Shown: positions 36,081 to 44,410 of the stretch, one piece after another
How the letters are laid out: every line of letters starts with the position of its first letter
Position numbering within the stretch: the first letter of the stretch is position 1
DNA from: Anaerolineae bacterium
Lineage (GTDB): Bacteria; Chloroflexota; Anaerolineae; Aggregatilineales; UBA2796
Direction of reading: 5' to 3'
Length of the DNA stretch: 64,000 nt
Assembly: GCA_019637555.1 (NCBI GenBank)
Contig: JAHBVK010000022.1
Coordinates: 1 to 64,000, forward strand
Notes under the pieces: generated by a model
Told to the model about the DNA's origin: nothing
The model's database searches: none
What the model saw: the letters and a program-made list of their open reading frames with translations, nothing else
Made by a program: the position numbers and the translations under genes

Positions 36081-36922
36081 CCGAGGTTGAATCCGTTCCA
36101 CGTGCCCGTTAGTGCCAGTCGCAGCAGATCAATCGCGCCGACTTCGATCAAGGCGATGGTGAACCCCGCCAGCAGTGGGATCAGCAGATCGCGTCCTGTG
36201 CTGGCGATACGTAGTTTACGGACCGTGCTCAAAAACAACACGGTGCCGATCAACGTTAGCATCAGCATCACGCCGATTGTACTAAGGACGCCGAGTACCC
36301 ATTCAAACACCGGACGTTCGCTGATCACCAGCAAGATCACAATGCCTGCCACTGCGCATAAACCCGCCAATTCTTTCAAATTAGTCAGCGCCTGCTGTTC
36401 CTCTGGCTGCCGCCACACGATGCCATTGAACACCGGATAAACGATGTGGAACATCGCTAATCCGCACAACATTCCGGTGATCAAGCGTAAATCGTTGTGC
36501 GGCTGGTAAGGACCAACATAACCGGGGAAAAAGTTCAAGTAACTGTTCACACCGTCAATGCCCATCAGCACTACAAACAGCCCCAGCGCGATCAGCACAT
36601 TGCGCGGTGGCAGCCAGCTTGCTCGTCCTCTCCCTGCCGCGTGTGTGATCAAAAAGCTGATCATTACACCGAGATAGATTCCGGTGCAGCGCGCGCACAG
36701 CGGCATCGGCAGCTCATCTATGTTGAAGGATCGGGCGGGGATACGGTGGCAGATGGCGTAACCGATGGCATCCGCCTTACCTAGGATGCCCGGTGGTGTA
36801 CCCAACGTCCACACCACGATCACCACGACGGCAGCGATGATCACTATGAGCGCAGTTCGGCGCGAGATCGGCGGTGGGGCATTGGCGGCAAAGTCAAAAA
36901 TATGGGGCGCGGTATCGTCCAT
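36077..36922 (-). CDS. DUF2085 multi-span membrane protein
   Basis: This 281-residue protein has about seven hydrophobic spans. It carries the DUF2085 signature AICHRIPARSFNI followed by PLCARCTGIYLG, in which the His and the Cys-x-x-Cys could bind metal or a cofactor. The function of DUF2085 is unknown. Its stop overlaps the start of the flippase gene by 4 bases, so they are translated together. The N-terminal tail of about 22 residues is soluble and Pro-rich. The divergent neighbour is secG, with a 95-base shared promoter region. Confidence 0.8.
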   Translation of the reverse strand: MDDTAPHIFDFAANAPPPISRRTALIVIIAAVVVIVVWTLGTPPGILGKADAIGYAICHRIPARSFNIDELPMPLCARCTGIYLGVMISFLITHAAGRGRASWLPPRNVLIALGLFVVLMGIDGVNSYLNFFPGYVGPYQPHNDLRLITGMLCGLAMFHIVYPVFNGIVWRQPEEQQALTNLKELAGLCAVAGIVILLVISERPVFEWVLGVLSTIGVMLMLTLIGTVLFLSTVRKLRIASTGRDLLIPLLAGFTIALIEVGAIDLLRLALTGTWNGFNLG

Positions 36923-36959
36923 CTTCCCTCAGCGGTTGGCTTACACCGCCGATTATACC

Positions 36960-36987
36960 TTGAATTCATCTTGCTCCGTGCTATAAT
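36960..36987 (+). promoter_or_regulatory. secG promoter
   Basis: TTGAAT (36960-36965), a 16-base spacer and TATAAT (36982-36987), the latter with an upstream TG (TGC-TATAAT). The start codon of secG is at 37018. This is one of the clearest promoters in the window. Confidence 0.75.
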
Positions 36988-37017
36988 CGCGGCGCTAAAC
37001 TCGTCAGAGAAGGTTTT

Positions 37018-37260
37018 ATGAACACCACACTTGGTACTGCGCTGCAAATCATCCTGATCATCGTATCGACGGCACTAGTCGCCTCGATCATCCTGCAAGC
37101 GAAGGGCAGCGGTTTAGGCAATCTATTCGGCGGCGGCGACTCCACCTTTGGCTTGACCAAAACCCGTCGCGGCTTGGAAAAGACTTTGTTTCAGATCACC
37201 ATTATGCTTTCAGCGGCATTTCTGATTACCTCACTGCTGCTGTTGATGGTACAAAGCTGA
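37018..37260 (+). CDS. secG: SecG, protein translocase subunit
   Basis: The 80-residue protein has two membrane spans (about 8-27 and 56-77) separated by the conserved loop LQAKGSGLGNLFGGGDSTFG and TRRGLEKTL, the SecG fingerprint. SecG is the small accessory subunit of the SecYEG channel. It has its own strong promoter and is far from secE and secA, which are also in this window. A hairpin-rich intergenic stretch separates it from the next gene. Confidence 0.95.
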   Translation: MNTTLGTALQIILIIVSTALVASIILQAKGSGLGNLFGGGDSTFGLTKTRRGLEKTLFQITIMLSAAFLITSLLLLMVQS

Positions 37261-37316
37261 TCTAAGTTAGCTGTTGATACTGGCAGGCATAGACTAAACC
37301 ATTTATCCCCTCGGTT

Positions 37317-37353
37317 CCCCCTCTCCTAATCTGTACTCGGATTGGAGAGGGGG
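37317..37353. repeat. C-rich/G-rich palindromic element after secG
   Basis: CCCCCTCTCC (37317-37326) pairs with GGAGAGGGGG (37344-37353), extended by AATC/GATT with one bulged T. It is followed by TCAGGGGGTGAGG. Elements of this form are common intergenic repeats in Chloroflexota and cyanobacteria from general experience. There is no U-run after it. Confidence 0.6.
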
Positions 37354-37419
37354 TCAGGGGGTGAGGCTAAATCGGGCGATTGCTCAACCGCCGTCTGACA
37401 ATTCGTGGGCGTTTTACAG

Positions 37420-37466
37420 GGAGGGGGTATTTACGGTACATAATCCGCCGTAAGTTCCCTCCTTTT
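37420..37466 (+). terminator. Attenuator-like hairpin before the substrate-binding protein
   Basis: GGAGGG (37420-37425) pairs with CCCTCC (37457-37462), and TTACGG (37431-37436) with CCGTAA (37448-37453). TTTT follows directly. It lies just upstream of AAGGAG and the ATG at 37489, so it could end upstream transcripts or act in the leader. Confidence 0.5.
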
Positions 37467-37488
37467 GCGTTAAGGAGAAAAGTTAGGG

Positions 37489-39282
37489 ATGCTAAAAGGT
37501 TATCGCGGCTCGCTGTTGGCGCTGGCTGCTTCTCTTTTGCTGCTCCTCGCGGTGTTCCTCACCCGACCAGCAGATACAACAACGACGACAACTCCCGCCA
37601 CCAGTACCAGTGTCCCCGTCCCGCCGACGGAAACCGCTGCTCCTACGCTGACTCCCGCACCCACGATCCCTTTTCAACAGGTCGATACGGCGACGCTGAA
37701 CGAAGCCTTGATTGGACCTGAGTGCGTCACCAAGCTGAATCCGCTGCTGGCAGGCTATAATCGTGCTGACCGAGACATCACCTCGCTGATCTTCGAGGGC
37801 TTAATGACCACTGACCAGCGCGGTGCGATTATCCCTCGCCTCGCGGCAGCGCAGCCGAACGTCTCGCAAGATGGCTTGCTATACGTCTTTAAGCTGCGTA
37901 CCGATGTGAAGTGGCAGGATGGCGTCCAATTCAGCAGCGACGATGTGCTGTTCACCATCCACTTGATGCAAGAAGATGACTTCCCCGGACCTGCCGATCT
38001 GCGCAAGTTCTGGCAAACGGTGGAAGTGGATGCGCTGGATGCCCAAACCATACGCTTCAAGCTGGCGCAGCCGCTGGCAACCTTCACCGATTATCTGCGC
38101 GTAGGTATCGTGCCTGAACATGCGCTGCGAAACACCGCTGGCGAAGCCCTAAGCACACATCCCTTCAATCTGTCGCCTATCGGCACCGGACCGTATCAGT
38201 TCGCGGGCTTGATCGGTGATGGCAGCCGCGCGACGGGTGTGCGCCTACAATTTGCCGCCAGCTACGCCGAGCGCCCTGAAGGTCAAAGTGGCTACGACAT
38301 CAAGCAGATCGTCTTTCACTGCCTGCCCACCTTCAACGACGCTATCGCCGCCTTCCAGCGTAGCGAAATCAACACGCTCAACTTCGTGCCAGCCGATTCA
38401 CTGACCGAGATCGCCGCGCTGCCGATCAACCCGCTGCCAGCCTATCGTCCCTCGCTTGGGGCGGTGATCTACAACTGGCGCAGCGATGCAGTGCAGTTCT
38501 TCCGTGATCTAAGGATGCGTCAGGCACTCGTCAGCGCCGTCAACCGCGATCAACTGGTCGCTCAGTACTTACCGGATCGTGCCATCGTCGCCAACAGCCC
38601 GATTCTGCCCTCCTCATGGGCGTTCAATCCGCAGGCGCAGTGTCTACCATTTGACCCCGAAAAGGCGAAATCCGATCTCGGTCTGGTGCAGCTACTGCCG
38701 CCAACGCCTGCGCCGACAGCTACCGACGCCACGCCCGATCCCAATGCCTCGCCCGTACCGCCGGATTCTGGCGGCAAGATCGCCTTTCAGGTGCTGACCA
38801 GCAACGATCCTTCGCTTGCGCCGATGGCAGAGGCAATTGTCGCCCAGTGGAAAGAGATACTTGGGCTGGATGTGACGCTGGTGGTGGTGGACAAATCTAC
38901 CTTCCGCGAACGCTTGGTGGCGGGCAACTTCGACTCGGCATTGGTGGAACTGAACCTTGAGCCGCTTGCCGATCCCGATCCCTACAGTCTGTGGCGTCAG
39001 GTGCCGCAGGATGGTGGACTCAACTTCGGCGGGCTGAATGACCGTCTCCTCAGCGAGATCATGGAGTCGGCACGCCGCGAACCCAACGGCATCGCCCGCG
39101 CTGCGCTCTATCAACGCTTTCAGGAATCGTTCTGCTCCCGTGCGGCAGCTATCCCACTGTTCTATCCGGCATACTTCTACGGCGTGGATCGGCGGCTTTC
39201 CGGCGTGCAAATCGGCTTCATGAGCGATGCCAGTGATCGCTTCCGCACCATCAGCGACTGGAAGTTCGTCAGCAACAACTGA
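37489..39282 (+). CDS. Peptide/nickel-type ABC transporter substrate-binding protein (SBP_bac_5)
   Basis: The 597-residue protein starts with a hydrophobic signal-anchor (10-25, LLALAASLLLLLAVFL) and no lipobox cysteine. A Thr/Pro-rich stalk (28-65) follows. The binding domain carries family-5 landmarks: TSLIFEGLMTTDQRG, VKWQDGVQFSSDDVLFTIHLM, HPFNLSPIGTGPYQF, and FRDLRMRQALVSAVNRDQLV. It would capture an oligopeptide or similar ligand outside the cell. No permease or ATPase gene is adjacent, which is unusual for this family. An insert rich in Pro/Thr near 405-425 splits the C-terminal lobe. Confidence 0.88.
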   Translation: MLKGYRGSLLALAASLLLLLAVFLTRPADTTTTTTPATSTSVPVPPTETAAPTLTPAPTIPFQQVDTATLNEALIGPECVTKLNPLLAGYNRADRDITSLIFEGLMTTDQRGAIIPRLAAAQPNVSQDGLLYVFKLRTDVKWQDGVQFSSDDVLFTIHLMQEDDFPGPADLRKFWQTVEVDALDAQTIRFKLAQPLATFTDYLRVGIVPEHALRNTAGEALSTHPFNLSPIGTGPYQFAGLIGDGSRATGVRLQFAASYAERPEGQSGYDIKQIVFHCLPTFNDAIAAFQRSEINTLNFVPADSLTEIAALPINPLPAYRPSLGAVIYNWRSDAVQFFRDLRMRQALVSAVNRDQLVAQYLPDRAIVANSPILPSSWAFNPQAQCLPFDPEKAKSDLGLVQLLPPTPAPTATDATPDPNASPVPPDSGGKIAFQVLTSNDPSLAPMAEAIVAQWKEILGLDVTLVVVDKSTFRERLVAGNFDSALVELNLEPLADPDPYSLWRQVPQDGGLNFGGLNDRLLSEIMESARREPNGIARAALYQRFQESFCSRAAAIPLFYPAYFYGVDRRLSGVQIGFMSDASDRFRTISDWKFVSNN

Positions 39283-39287
39283 TTTTT

Positions 39288-39319
39288 AGCCCCTGATATT
39301 AACTGGAATAACAGGGGCT
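39288..39319. terminator. Hairpin between convergent genes (SBP and MurJ)
   Basis: AGCCCCTG (39288-39295) pairs with CAGGGGCT (39312-39319) just after the SBP stop. A second short stem TCCCTG/CAGGGA lies at about 39443-39461 near the murJ stop. Neither has a strong U-run on the plus strand. Confidence 0.4.
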
Positions 39320-39472
39320 GGATCAGGAATTTGGTTTCTGTAACTTGGAAAAGGGTTAGCTTAGGGTTTCACCGCAGATCGTTGGAATCCGCAATCTGAT
39401 TCCCGACCAAACAGCAACAAAGCGCCTGAAAGCGCCCTGTATTCCCTGCGAACTTCAGGGACTAAATTTACC

Positions 39473-41089
39473 TCAATCGCCCGTCGCCGCAGGCGCAGCC
39501 GCACGCCGCTTGAGGATCAACGCGGGCAATTGGTAGACTTCCTCTACCCGTAGGATCAACGTCGCCAGCAGATAGGTGACGCCGCCGATAGCGACCAGCA
39601 ACCCGCCGTGCAGCAGCAGCACGAGGCGTTGATTATCAAACGGGACAAACGACTCAACCAGCGGCGTGACTAGCACCATCACAATGCCCATGAGCACCGT
39701 CGCCACCAACGTCTTGCCGATAGTCACCAGCAGCGCCGACTCATTGATCCCGTTCCAGCGCCGCCGCAAGATAGCGGTCAGGATCAGTAGTTCCACACCG
39801 ACGGCGAGGCTGTTCGCCAGCGCCAAGCCGCCCACACCCAATGGCGGAACCAGCAGCAGCGCCAGCACTACATAGACGATTGCCTCGACCACGCCCACGA
39901 TCAGCGGCGTGATCATGTCCTTATCCGCGAAGAAGCTGCGTGCCACGATCTCCAGACAGCTATGCGTCACGATGCCCAACGCCCAGAATTGCAGCACCGA
40001 AAAGACGCGGCTCGCGCCTTCCGAATCGAACTGCCCGCCTTCCAGCACGCCCACTAGCGGACGTCCCGCCAGTACCATCGCCGTTGCCGCCGGAATCGAG
40101 GCGAGGATGATGAAGCGCAGCGCCCCACTCATCGCCGCCCGTTTGCCCTTCAGATCGCCGGATGCATTGAGCGCCGCCAGCGTCGGGAAGATGACGATGC
40201 CCATCGCTGTACCGATCAACGTTTCCGGTAGCTGCATCAACGTCCAACCGCGATCCAGCGCCGCCGTCGATCCCTCACCTAAGCGCGAGGCGATGTTGTA
40301 CGCCATCAGCAAATTGAGATTGGCAAGTACCAGCGCCAGCGAACGCGGGATCATCAGCCGGATCACTTCCCGCAGCGAGGGATCGCGCCAGTCGAGGATC
40401 GGACGCCACCTAAAGCGGAAACGGATCAGTCCCGGCACTTGAATCAGTAAGTGCAAGCATGAGCCGATCACCGCGCCAATCGCCGCGCCGTAGATGCCGA
40501 ACCAGCGGTACAAGAGAACCACGCCGATCAGATTGCCCACGTCATACATAATCGGAGCGAGTGCGGGCAGCAGAAAGTGTTGATGCGTGTACAGGATGCC
40601 GCTGATCAAGCCGCTGACGGAGAACACGACGGTGCTGAATAGCAGAATACGCATCAAGGCGGCGCTTTTTTCGATCTGCTCAGGACTAAACCCCGGTGAG
40701 ATCAACGTACCGATGAGCTGCGGCGCGAAGATAAACGCCGTTCCCGCCACCACTACCGCCGCCAGAAAGATTGTATTGAGGACGTTGGAAGCTAATTTCC
40801 ACGCCTTTTCTTTATCGCCTGCTGTCAGGAAGGCGCTGAACACGGGAATGAAGGCGAATGCCAGCGCCCCACCAGCGATCAGTGTGAATAACTGCTCTGG
40901 TAGCTTATTGGCAGCCGCGAAGGCGTCCCAATCCGGTCCGATGCCGAAACGATCCAGTCCGATCCACTTCTCGGACAGGCTGAATAGCTTGGCGAACGCC
41001 AGCACGCCGATCATCAGTGCCGCCGAACGTGCCACCTGCGACCCCGTCGGCGTCTGCATAGGTTGAGATTGTGCGTCAGTTTGGCTCAT
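39473..41089 (-). CDS. murJ: MurJ lipid II flippase
   Basis: This 538-residue protein moves lipid II to the outer face of the membrane. It has about 14 hydrophobic spans and the MurJ fingerprint: FGIGPDWDAFAAANKLPEQLFTLI-type opening (split here across 45-65), ALAFAFIPVFSAFLT and SGILYTHQHFLLPALAPIMYDVGNLIG. It belongs to the same superfamily as the flippase at 34545 but is clearly of the MurJ branch. The C39-like peptidase gene lies upstream on the same strand with an 86-base gap. Confidence 0.94.
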   Translation of the reverse strand: MSQTDAQSQPMQTPTGSQVARSAALMIGVLAFAKLFSLSEKWIGLDRFGIGPDWDAFAAANKLPEQLFTLIAGGALAFAFIPVFSAFLTAGDKEKAWKLASNVLNTIFLAAVVVAGTAFIFAPQLIGTLISPGFSPEQIEKSAALMRILLFSTVVFSVSGLISGILYTHQHFLLPALAPIMYDVGNLIGVVLLYRWFGIYGAAIGAVIGSCLHLLIQVPGLIRFRFRWRPILDWRDPSLREVIRLMIPRSLALVLANLNLLMAYNIASRLGEGSTAALDRGWTLMQLPETLIGTAMGIVIFPTLAALNASGDLKGKRAAMSGALRFIILASIPAATAMVLAGRPLVGVLEGGQFDSEGASRVFSVLQFWALGIVTHSCLEIVARSFFADKDMITPLIVGVVEAIVYVVLALLLVPPLGVGGLALANSLAVGVELLILTAILRRRWNGINESALLVTIGKTLVATVLMGIVMVLVTPLVESFVPFDNQRLVLLLHGGLLVAIGGVTYLLATLILRVEEVYQLPALILKRRAAAPAATGD

Positions 41090-41175
41090 TGAATGGTAAA
41101 TCCCAATCTAAGACAGTAACGAGTGAACGCTTAGAAATGATGCGTTACTCATCGACTTCAGCTTGTTGCTTGCGA

Positions 41176-42789
41176 TCAATTGCTCTGCGCGACCTGTGGT
41201 GGCTTGAAGGAGCCGTTCTGGACTTGCGCTAGATACTCCGCTGCTGGATAGAAGTTCTTGTTCCAATCCAGCGCCGTCTCAAACTCTTTGCTGGCGTCAT
41301 CATTCTGACCTTCTGCCGCAAAGACCATGCCACGCCAATAGTGCTGTTCTTCCAGACCGATGCCACGCCCATCGCTGGCGGATTGCAGCGTCACCTGCGT
41401 TAGCTCTAGGATGTCGTTAAGGCGTCCGCTGTTGTAGTAGGCATCGTAGATTTCAAACTGATACCAGAAGAAGCGGAAATCCAGCCCGATCTGCCGTGCC
41501 TTATCGAACGCGATAGCGGCGTCCGAGTACTTGCCTTGCAGCGTCAGTGCCGATCCCAGATTGAACCACACATACGGGTTCGCGCCACCAGTAGCCGAGG
41601 CTTCTTGCTTGGCAGTATTGTAAGCCGCTTGGATCGCCCATGAGTCATCGATGTAACCGCCGAGCAGCGTGGCGAGTTCAGCCTCCCGCGAGGTCGGATA
41701 GATCACGATGAAGACGCGGTTAAACTGCTGCCAGCGGCGATCTAGTTCGTCGTAGGGGAAAGCAGTACCGTTGCCGTTCGGTCCCGGTCCGGCGTTGGTA
41801 TCCATCCCGTAGAAGGCGCGGGCGGAGTCATCATAGCCTTGCATGGTCAGATAGTGCCCCATCCAACCCTGACCGACGATGATGTGTCCCTTCTCGATGA
41901 TCAAGCCGAAGTCGTTGGCGATCAAGGTCTTGAGCAGTTGAGTAGTGCCACCAACGCGATAAATCGCCCGCAGTCCGAACTGCTCGGAGTTGTTATTGAC
42001 GAAGTTGACCATCTGCCACGGACTGACGTTCTTATCTTCACGCCATGGCTTGAGGTATGCCGCCGCATCCGCCTGTGTGCCTGTCCAGCCATATTTATGC
42101 AACACCTGAGTCATGTTGGCGGGACCGCAGTTGTTCCATTCTTGCTGCACGAACTTGATCCCCGTCACGAACGCGGAGGAGGGGATCGGGATTTGCGTTG
42201 GCGCTAAGGTGGGCAGCGCGGCGGTTGCCGTCGGTGGCAGAGTCGCCGTTGCGGGCAGCGTTTCCGTTGGGATAGCGGTAGCGATCACGGGAGTATTGGT
42301 CGCCAGTACCGAAGTCGGCTTTGGAGTACCTAACGTCGGCGTGAGGGTTGGCAGCGCCGTCGGTGTGGAGACTAGCGCGATCTCTGCCGAACTCACGGCA
42401 GCGCCACCGCTGCCATCGCCAGACTGTGAACCACCATCGAGTAATGCCATCGCCGCATCTTCGTTGACGACGGCGGTTGGCAGTTTATCTTCTTGATAAA
42501 TGCGCGTCGGTTTGAACGCCTGCAGGAAAGGCAGTCGATGCGCCCATGCTTCCTGTTGTTCCGGCAGCAGATTGCGGAATACTACAGGCGTCAGGATCAG
42601 AGCAAACATCGCGCTGACAGTGAACAGCACCATCAGTACGCCCGTGCAGCCCAAGCCCCACTTCACATAGTTGATCGGGGCGCGGTAGGTCTCCGCCTCG
42701 ACTTCTACTCCCGGCGCGTATGTCGGCGGTCTGCTGATCGACTGCGCCGGAATGTTCCATTGTTCAACTTTGCCTTGCTGCTCCGACAT
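41176..42789 (-). CDS. Membrane-anchored C39-like peptidase with TPR domain
   Basis: This 537-residue protein has one membrane span (about 44-71), a Pro/Thr-rich linker (about 140-205), a C39-like papain-fold domain (about 210-350) and TPR-like helices (about 380-530). In the peptidase, NNCGPANMTQVL holds Cys221, GHYLTMQGYD holds His312 and YGMDTNAG holds Asp330, a complete triad. The papain domain and TPRs face outside. The start at 42789 was chosen because the family-like soluble N-terminus begins there; an ATG at 42834 is also in frame but has no ribosome site. Its position next to murJ suggests an envelope role. Confidence 0.82.
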   Translation of the reverse strand: MSEQQGKVEQWNIPAQSISRPPTYAPGVEVEAETYRAPINYVKWGLGCTGVLMVLFTVSAMFALILTPVVFRNLLPEQQEAWAHRLPFLQAFKPTRIYQEDKLPTAVVNEDAAMALLDGGSQSGDGSGGAAVSSAEIALVSTPTALPTLTPTLGTPKPTSVLATNTPVIATAIPTETLPATATLPPTATAALPTLAPTQIPIPSSAFVTGIKFVQQEWNNCGPANMTQVLHKYGWTGTQADAAAYLKPWREDKNVSPWQMVNFVNNNSEQFGLRAIYRVGGTTQLLKTLIANDFGLIIEKGHIIVGQGWMGHYLTMQGYDDSARAFYGMDTNAGPGPNGNGTAFPYDELDRRWQQFNRVFIVIYPTSREAELATLLGGYIDDSWAIQAAYNTAKQEASATGGANPYVWFNLGSALTLQGKYSDAAIAFDKARQIGLDFRFFWYQFEIYDAYYNSGRLNDILELTQVTLQSASDGRGIGLEEQHYWRGMVFAAEGQNDDASKEFETALDWNKNFYPAAEYLAQVQNGSFKPPQVAQSN

Positions 42790-43003
42790 ACACTTACAAC
42801 CCTTGCCTAGACCGACGATCATGTTCACTTGCATAGCAATAGTAGCGCGGCGGGATCATAGCGCAGTCGTGGTGGATTGAAAACTCAAGTAGCCGAATCG
42901 TAGGCATAACGAGATAGAAAGGGAATAGGAAAACTCGTGCGGCAAGTGTAGACTCAAAGCACTATCCCTATCATGTCACAGTCAGGACAGTGAGGGAACA
43001 CTC

Positions 43004-43501
43004 GTGGCAATCTCAGGATACCTTCGCAATCTTCGTGCAAAGATCGGTCACGATCTTGTTTTTATGCCCGGCGTCGCCGGCGTCGTTTTCAACGATGAGA
43101 ATCAAATTCTATTACAGCGCAGCCGCGATAGCGGTCTGTGGGGCATCATCGGCGGTTCGCCGGAGCCGGGAGAAACCCCTGCCGAAGCTATCGTGCGTGA
43201 GATCGAAGAAGAGACGAACATCAAGGCAGTAGTTGAGCACCTTGTAGGTGTTTTCACCGAAGTACCAACCCACTATCCCAATCACGATGTCGTGCAGTAC
43301 GTCGGCATCGTCTTTGTCTGCAAAGCGATCAGCGGCGAGCCTCTGATCAACGATGATGAATCACTCGCCGTCGGCTACTTCGATCCCAACGACATGCCGG
43401 ACGATCTGCTGGCGCGACACCGCAATTACATTGATCTCGCCGTGCGTAACCGACCTTATAGCTATTTCATTTTCGATGGCAAGCTGAATCGGGAGCGATG
43501 A
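43004..43501 (+). CDS. Nudix hydrolase, tandem copy 1
   Basis: The 165-residue protein has a Nudix box GSPEPGETPAEAIVREIEEE followed by TNI. The usual glycine after the EExT core is Asn here; the metal-binding glutamates are kept. Nudix enzymes cleave nucleoside diphosphates linked to another group. The N-terminal YLRNLRAKIGHDLVFMPGVA segment is shared with the next gene. The start is GTG at 43004 with GAGGGA seven bases upstream. It is divergent from the C39 peptidase gene and followed by its paralogue after 4 bases. Confidence 0.9.
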   Translation: MAISGYLRNLRAKIGHDLVFMPGVAGVVFNDENQILLQRSRDSGLWGIIGGSPEPGETPAEAIVREIEEETNIKAVVEHLVGVFTEVPTHYPNHDVVQYVGIVFVCKAISGEPLINDDESLAVGYFDPNDMPDDLLARHRNYIDLAVRNRPYSYFIFDGKLNRER

Positions 43502-43505
43502 CCCT

Positions 43506-44003
43506 ATGCCCATGTCGGAGTATTTTCACTCGCTGCGCGAACGCGTTGGTTCTGACCTGTTAATGTTGTGCGGCGCAAGCGGCGTGGTGATCAATGCTGA
43601 GGGAGAAGTGCTGCTGCAGCTTCGCAGCGATAACGGCAACTGGGCGCTGCCCGGTGGTGCCCTCGACCCCGGTGAGCAGCCTGCCGACGCAGTAGTCCGC
43701 GAAATATTTGAGGAGACGGGCGTACATGTGTTGCCGGAACGCTTGACCGGTGTCTACAGTGGTCCCGATATGTTCTTCACCTATCCCGATGGCAATCAGG
43801 TTGCTGTCACCAGCATCTGTTTTCGCTGTCGTCCAATCAGCGGTGAACCGCAGGTCAATGACGACGAATCGCTGGAGGTACGCTACTTCCCACTGGATCA
43901 ACTGCCGGAGGGTTTGAATCAGATGCACCGTCAGCGCATCGAGCACGCGCTAAAGGATAGTCCTGTAGCGTTCTTCCAGAAGCCAGAAGATCAGAGTAGC
44001 TAG
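43506..44003 (+). CDS. Nudix hydrolase, tandem copy 2
   Basis: This is a paralogue of the preceding gene with the same length (165 residues) and shared blocks such as YFHSLRERVGSDLLML, CRPISGEPQVNDDESLEVRYF and the closing H-R-Q/R-I pattern. The Nudix box GALDPGEQPADAVVREIFEE is followed by TGV and is fully canonical. The ATG at 43506 lies 4 bases after the previous stop, so they form one unit. Substrates are unknown. The bL36 gene follows with its own promoter. Confidence 0.9.
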   Translation: MPMSEYFHSLRERVGSDLLMLCGASGVVINAEGEVLLQLRSDNGNWALPGGALDPGEQPADAVVREIFEETGVHVLPERLTGVYSGPDMFFTYPDGNQVAVTSICFRCRPISGEPQVNDDESLEVRYFPLDQLPEGLNQMHRQRIEHALKDSPVAFFQKPEDQSS

Positions 44004-44061
44004 TTCAGTTACCAGTTGTCGCGGATCAAAAACTGACCATAGGCAAGCATCTAACTTCGGC

Positions 44062-44067
44062 TATAAT
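44062..44067 (+). promoter_or_regulatory. -10 element of the bL36 gene
   Basis: TATAAT at 44062-44067, 26 bases before the ATG at 44094, with GAGGAGG as ribosome-binding site. The -35 is not obvious. Confidence 0.5.
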
Positions 44068-44093
44068 GGGTTCCTAATTTTGAGGAGGCAGCC

Positions 44094-44210
44094 ATGAAAG
44101 TACGTCCATCTGTGCGTAAGATTTGCGCGAAGTGTCGCTTCGTGCGTCGGCGCGGCTACCTGTATGTTATTTGCAGCGCTACGCCCAAGCACAAGCAGCG
44201 TCAGGGCTAG
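44094..44210 (+). CDS. rpmJ: Ribosomal protein bL36
   Basis: This 38-residue protein reads [19 protein letters not shown] and so on, ending KHKQRQG. Cys11, Cys14, Cys27 and His33 form the zinc site of bL36 (C-type). It belongs to the large ribosomal subunit. It is too short for most size filters but is unmistakable. It normally sits in the spc operon near infA. Here it stands alone with its own -10 and a strong terminator, between the Nudix pair and topA. Confidence 0.97.
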   Translation: MKVRPSVRKICAKCRFVRRRGYLYVICSATPKHKQRQG

Positions 44211-44256
44211 AATTTATCTATAGCTCTAGCGTCCGCGCTTCTAATACAACAGCAAG

Positions 44257-44283
44257 AAACGGGTAACTACAACCCGTTTTTTG
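44257..44283 (+). terminator. bL36 intrinsic terminator
   Basis: AAACGGGT (44257-44264) pairs with ACCCGTTT (44272-44279), with a 7-base loop. A run of T follows and the site is 47 bases after the bL36 stop. Confidence 0.85.
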
Positions 44284-44410
44284 TTGTACTTTTGTTTGTA
44301 CTTCCGCACAATTGAGACTTGTCATCCTGAGCCGCTTCCGTTACCTTTAGCTACAAGATTAGTACAACAACGAACTTGTGTTCAAGCCAATTAGAGTCAC
44401 AGGACTTGTG

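Noticed and set aside
35769-36440. 223-residue plus-strand frame over the flippase and DUF2085 genes
   Set aside because: Basic, low-complexity translation; the minus strand has clear families and coupled starts.
37380-37721. Frame overlapping the start of the substrate-binding protein
   Set aside because: Arg-rich shadow; the binding protein frame has signal anchor and domain matches.
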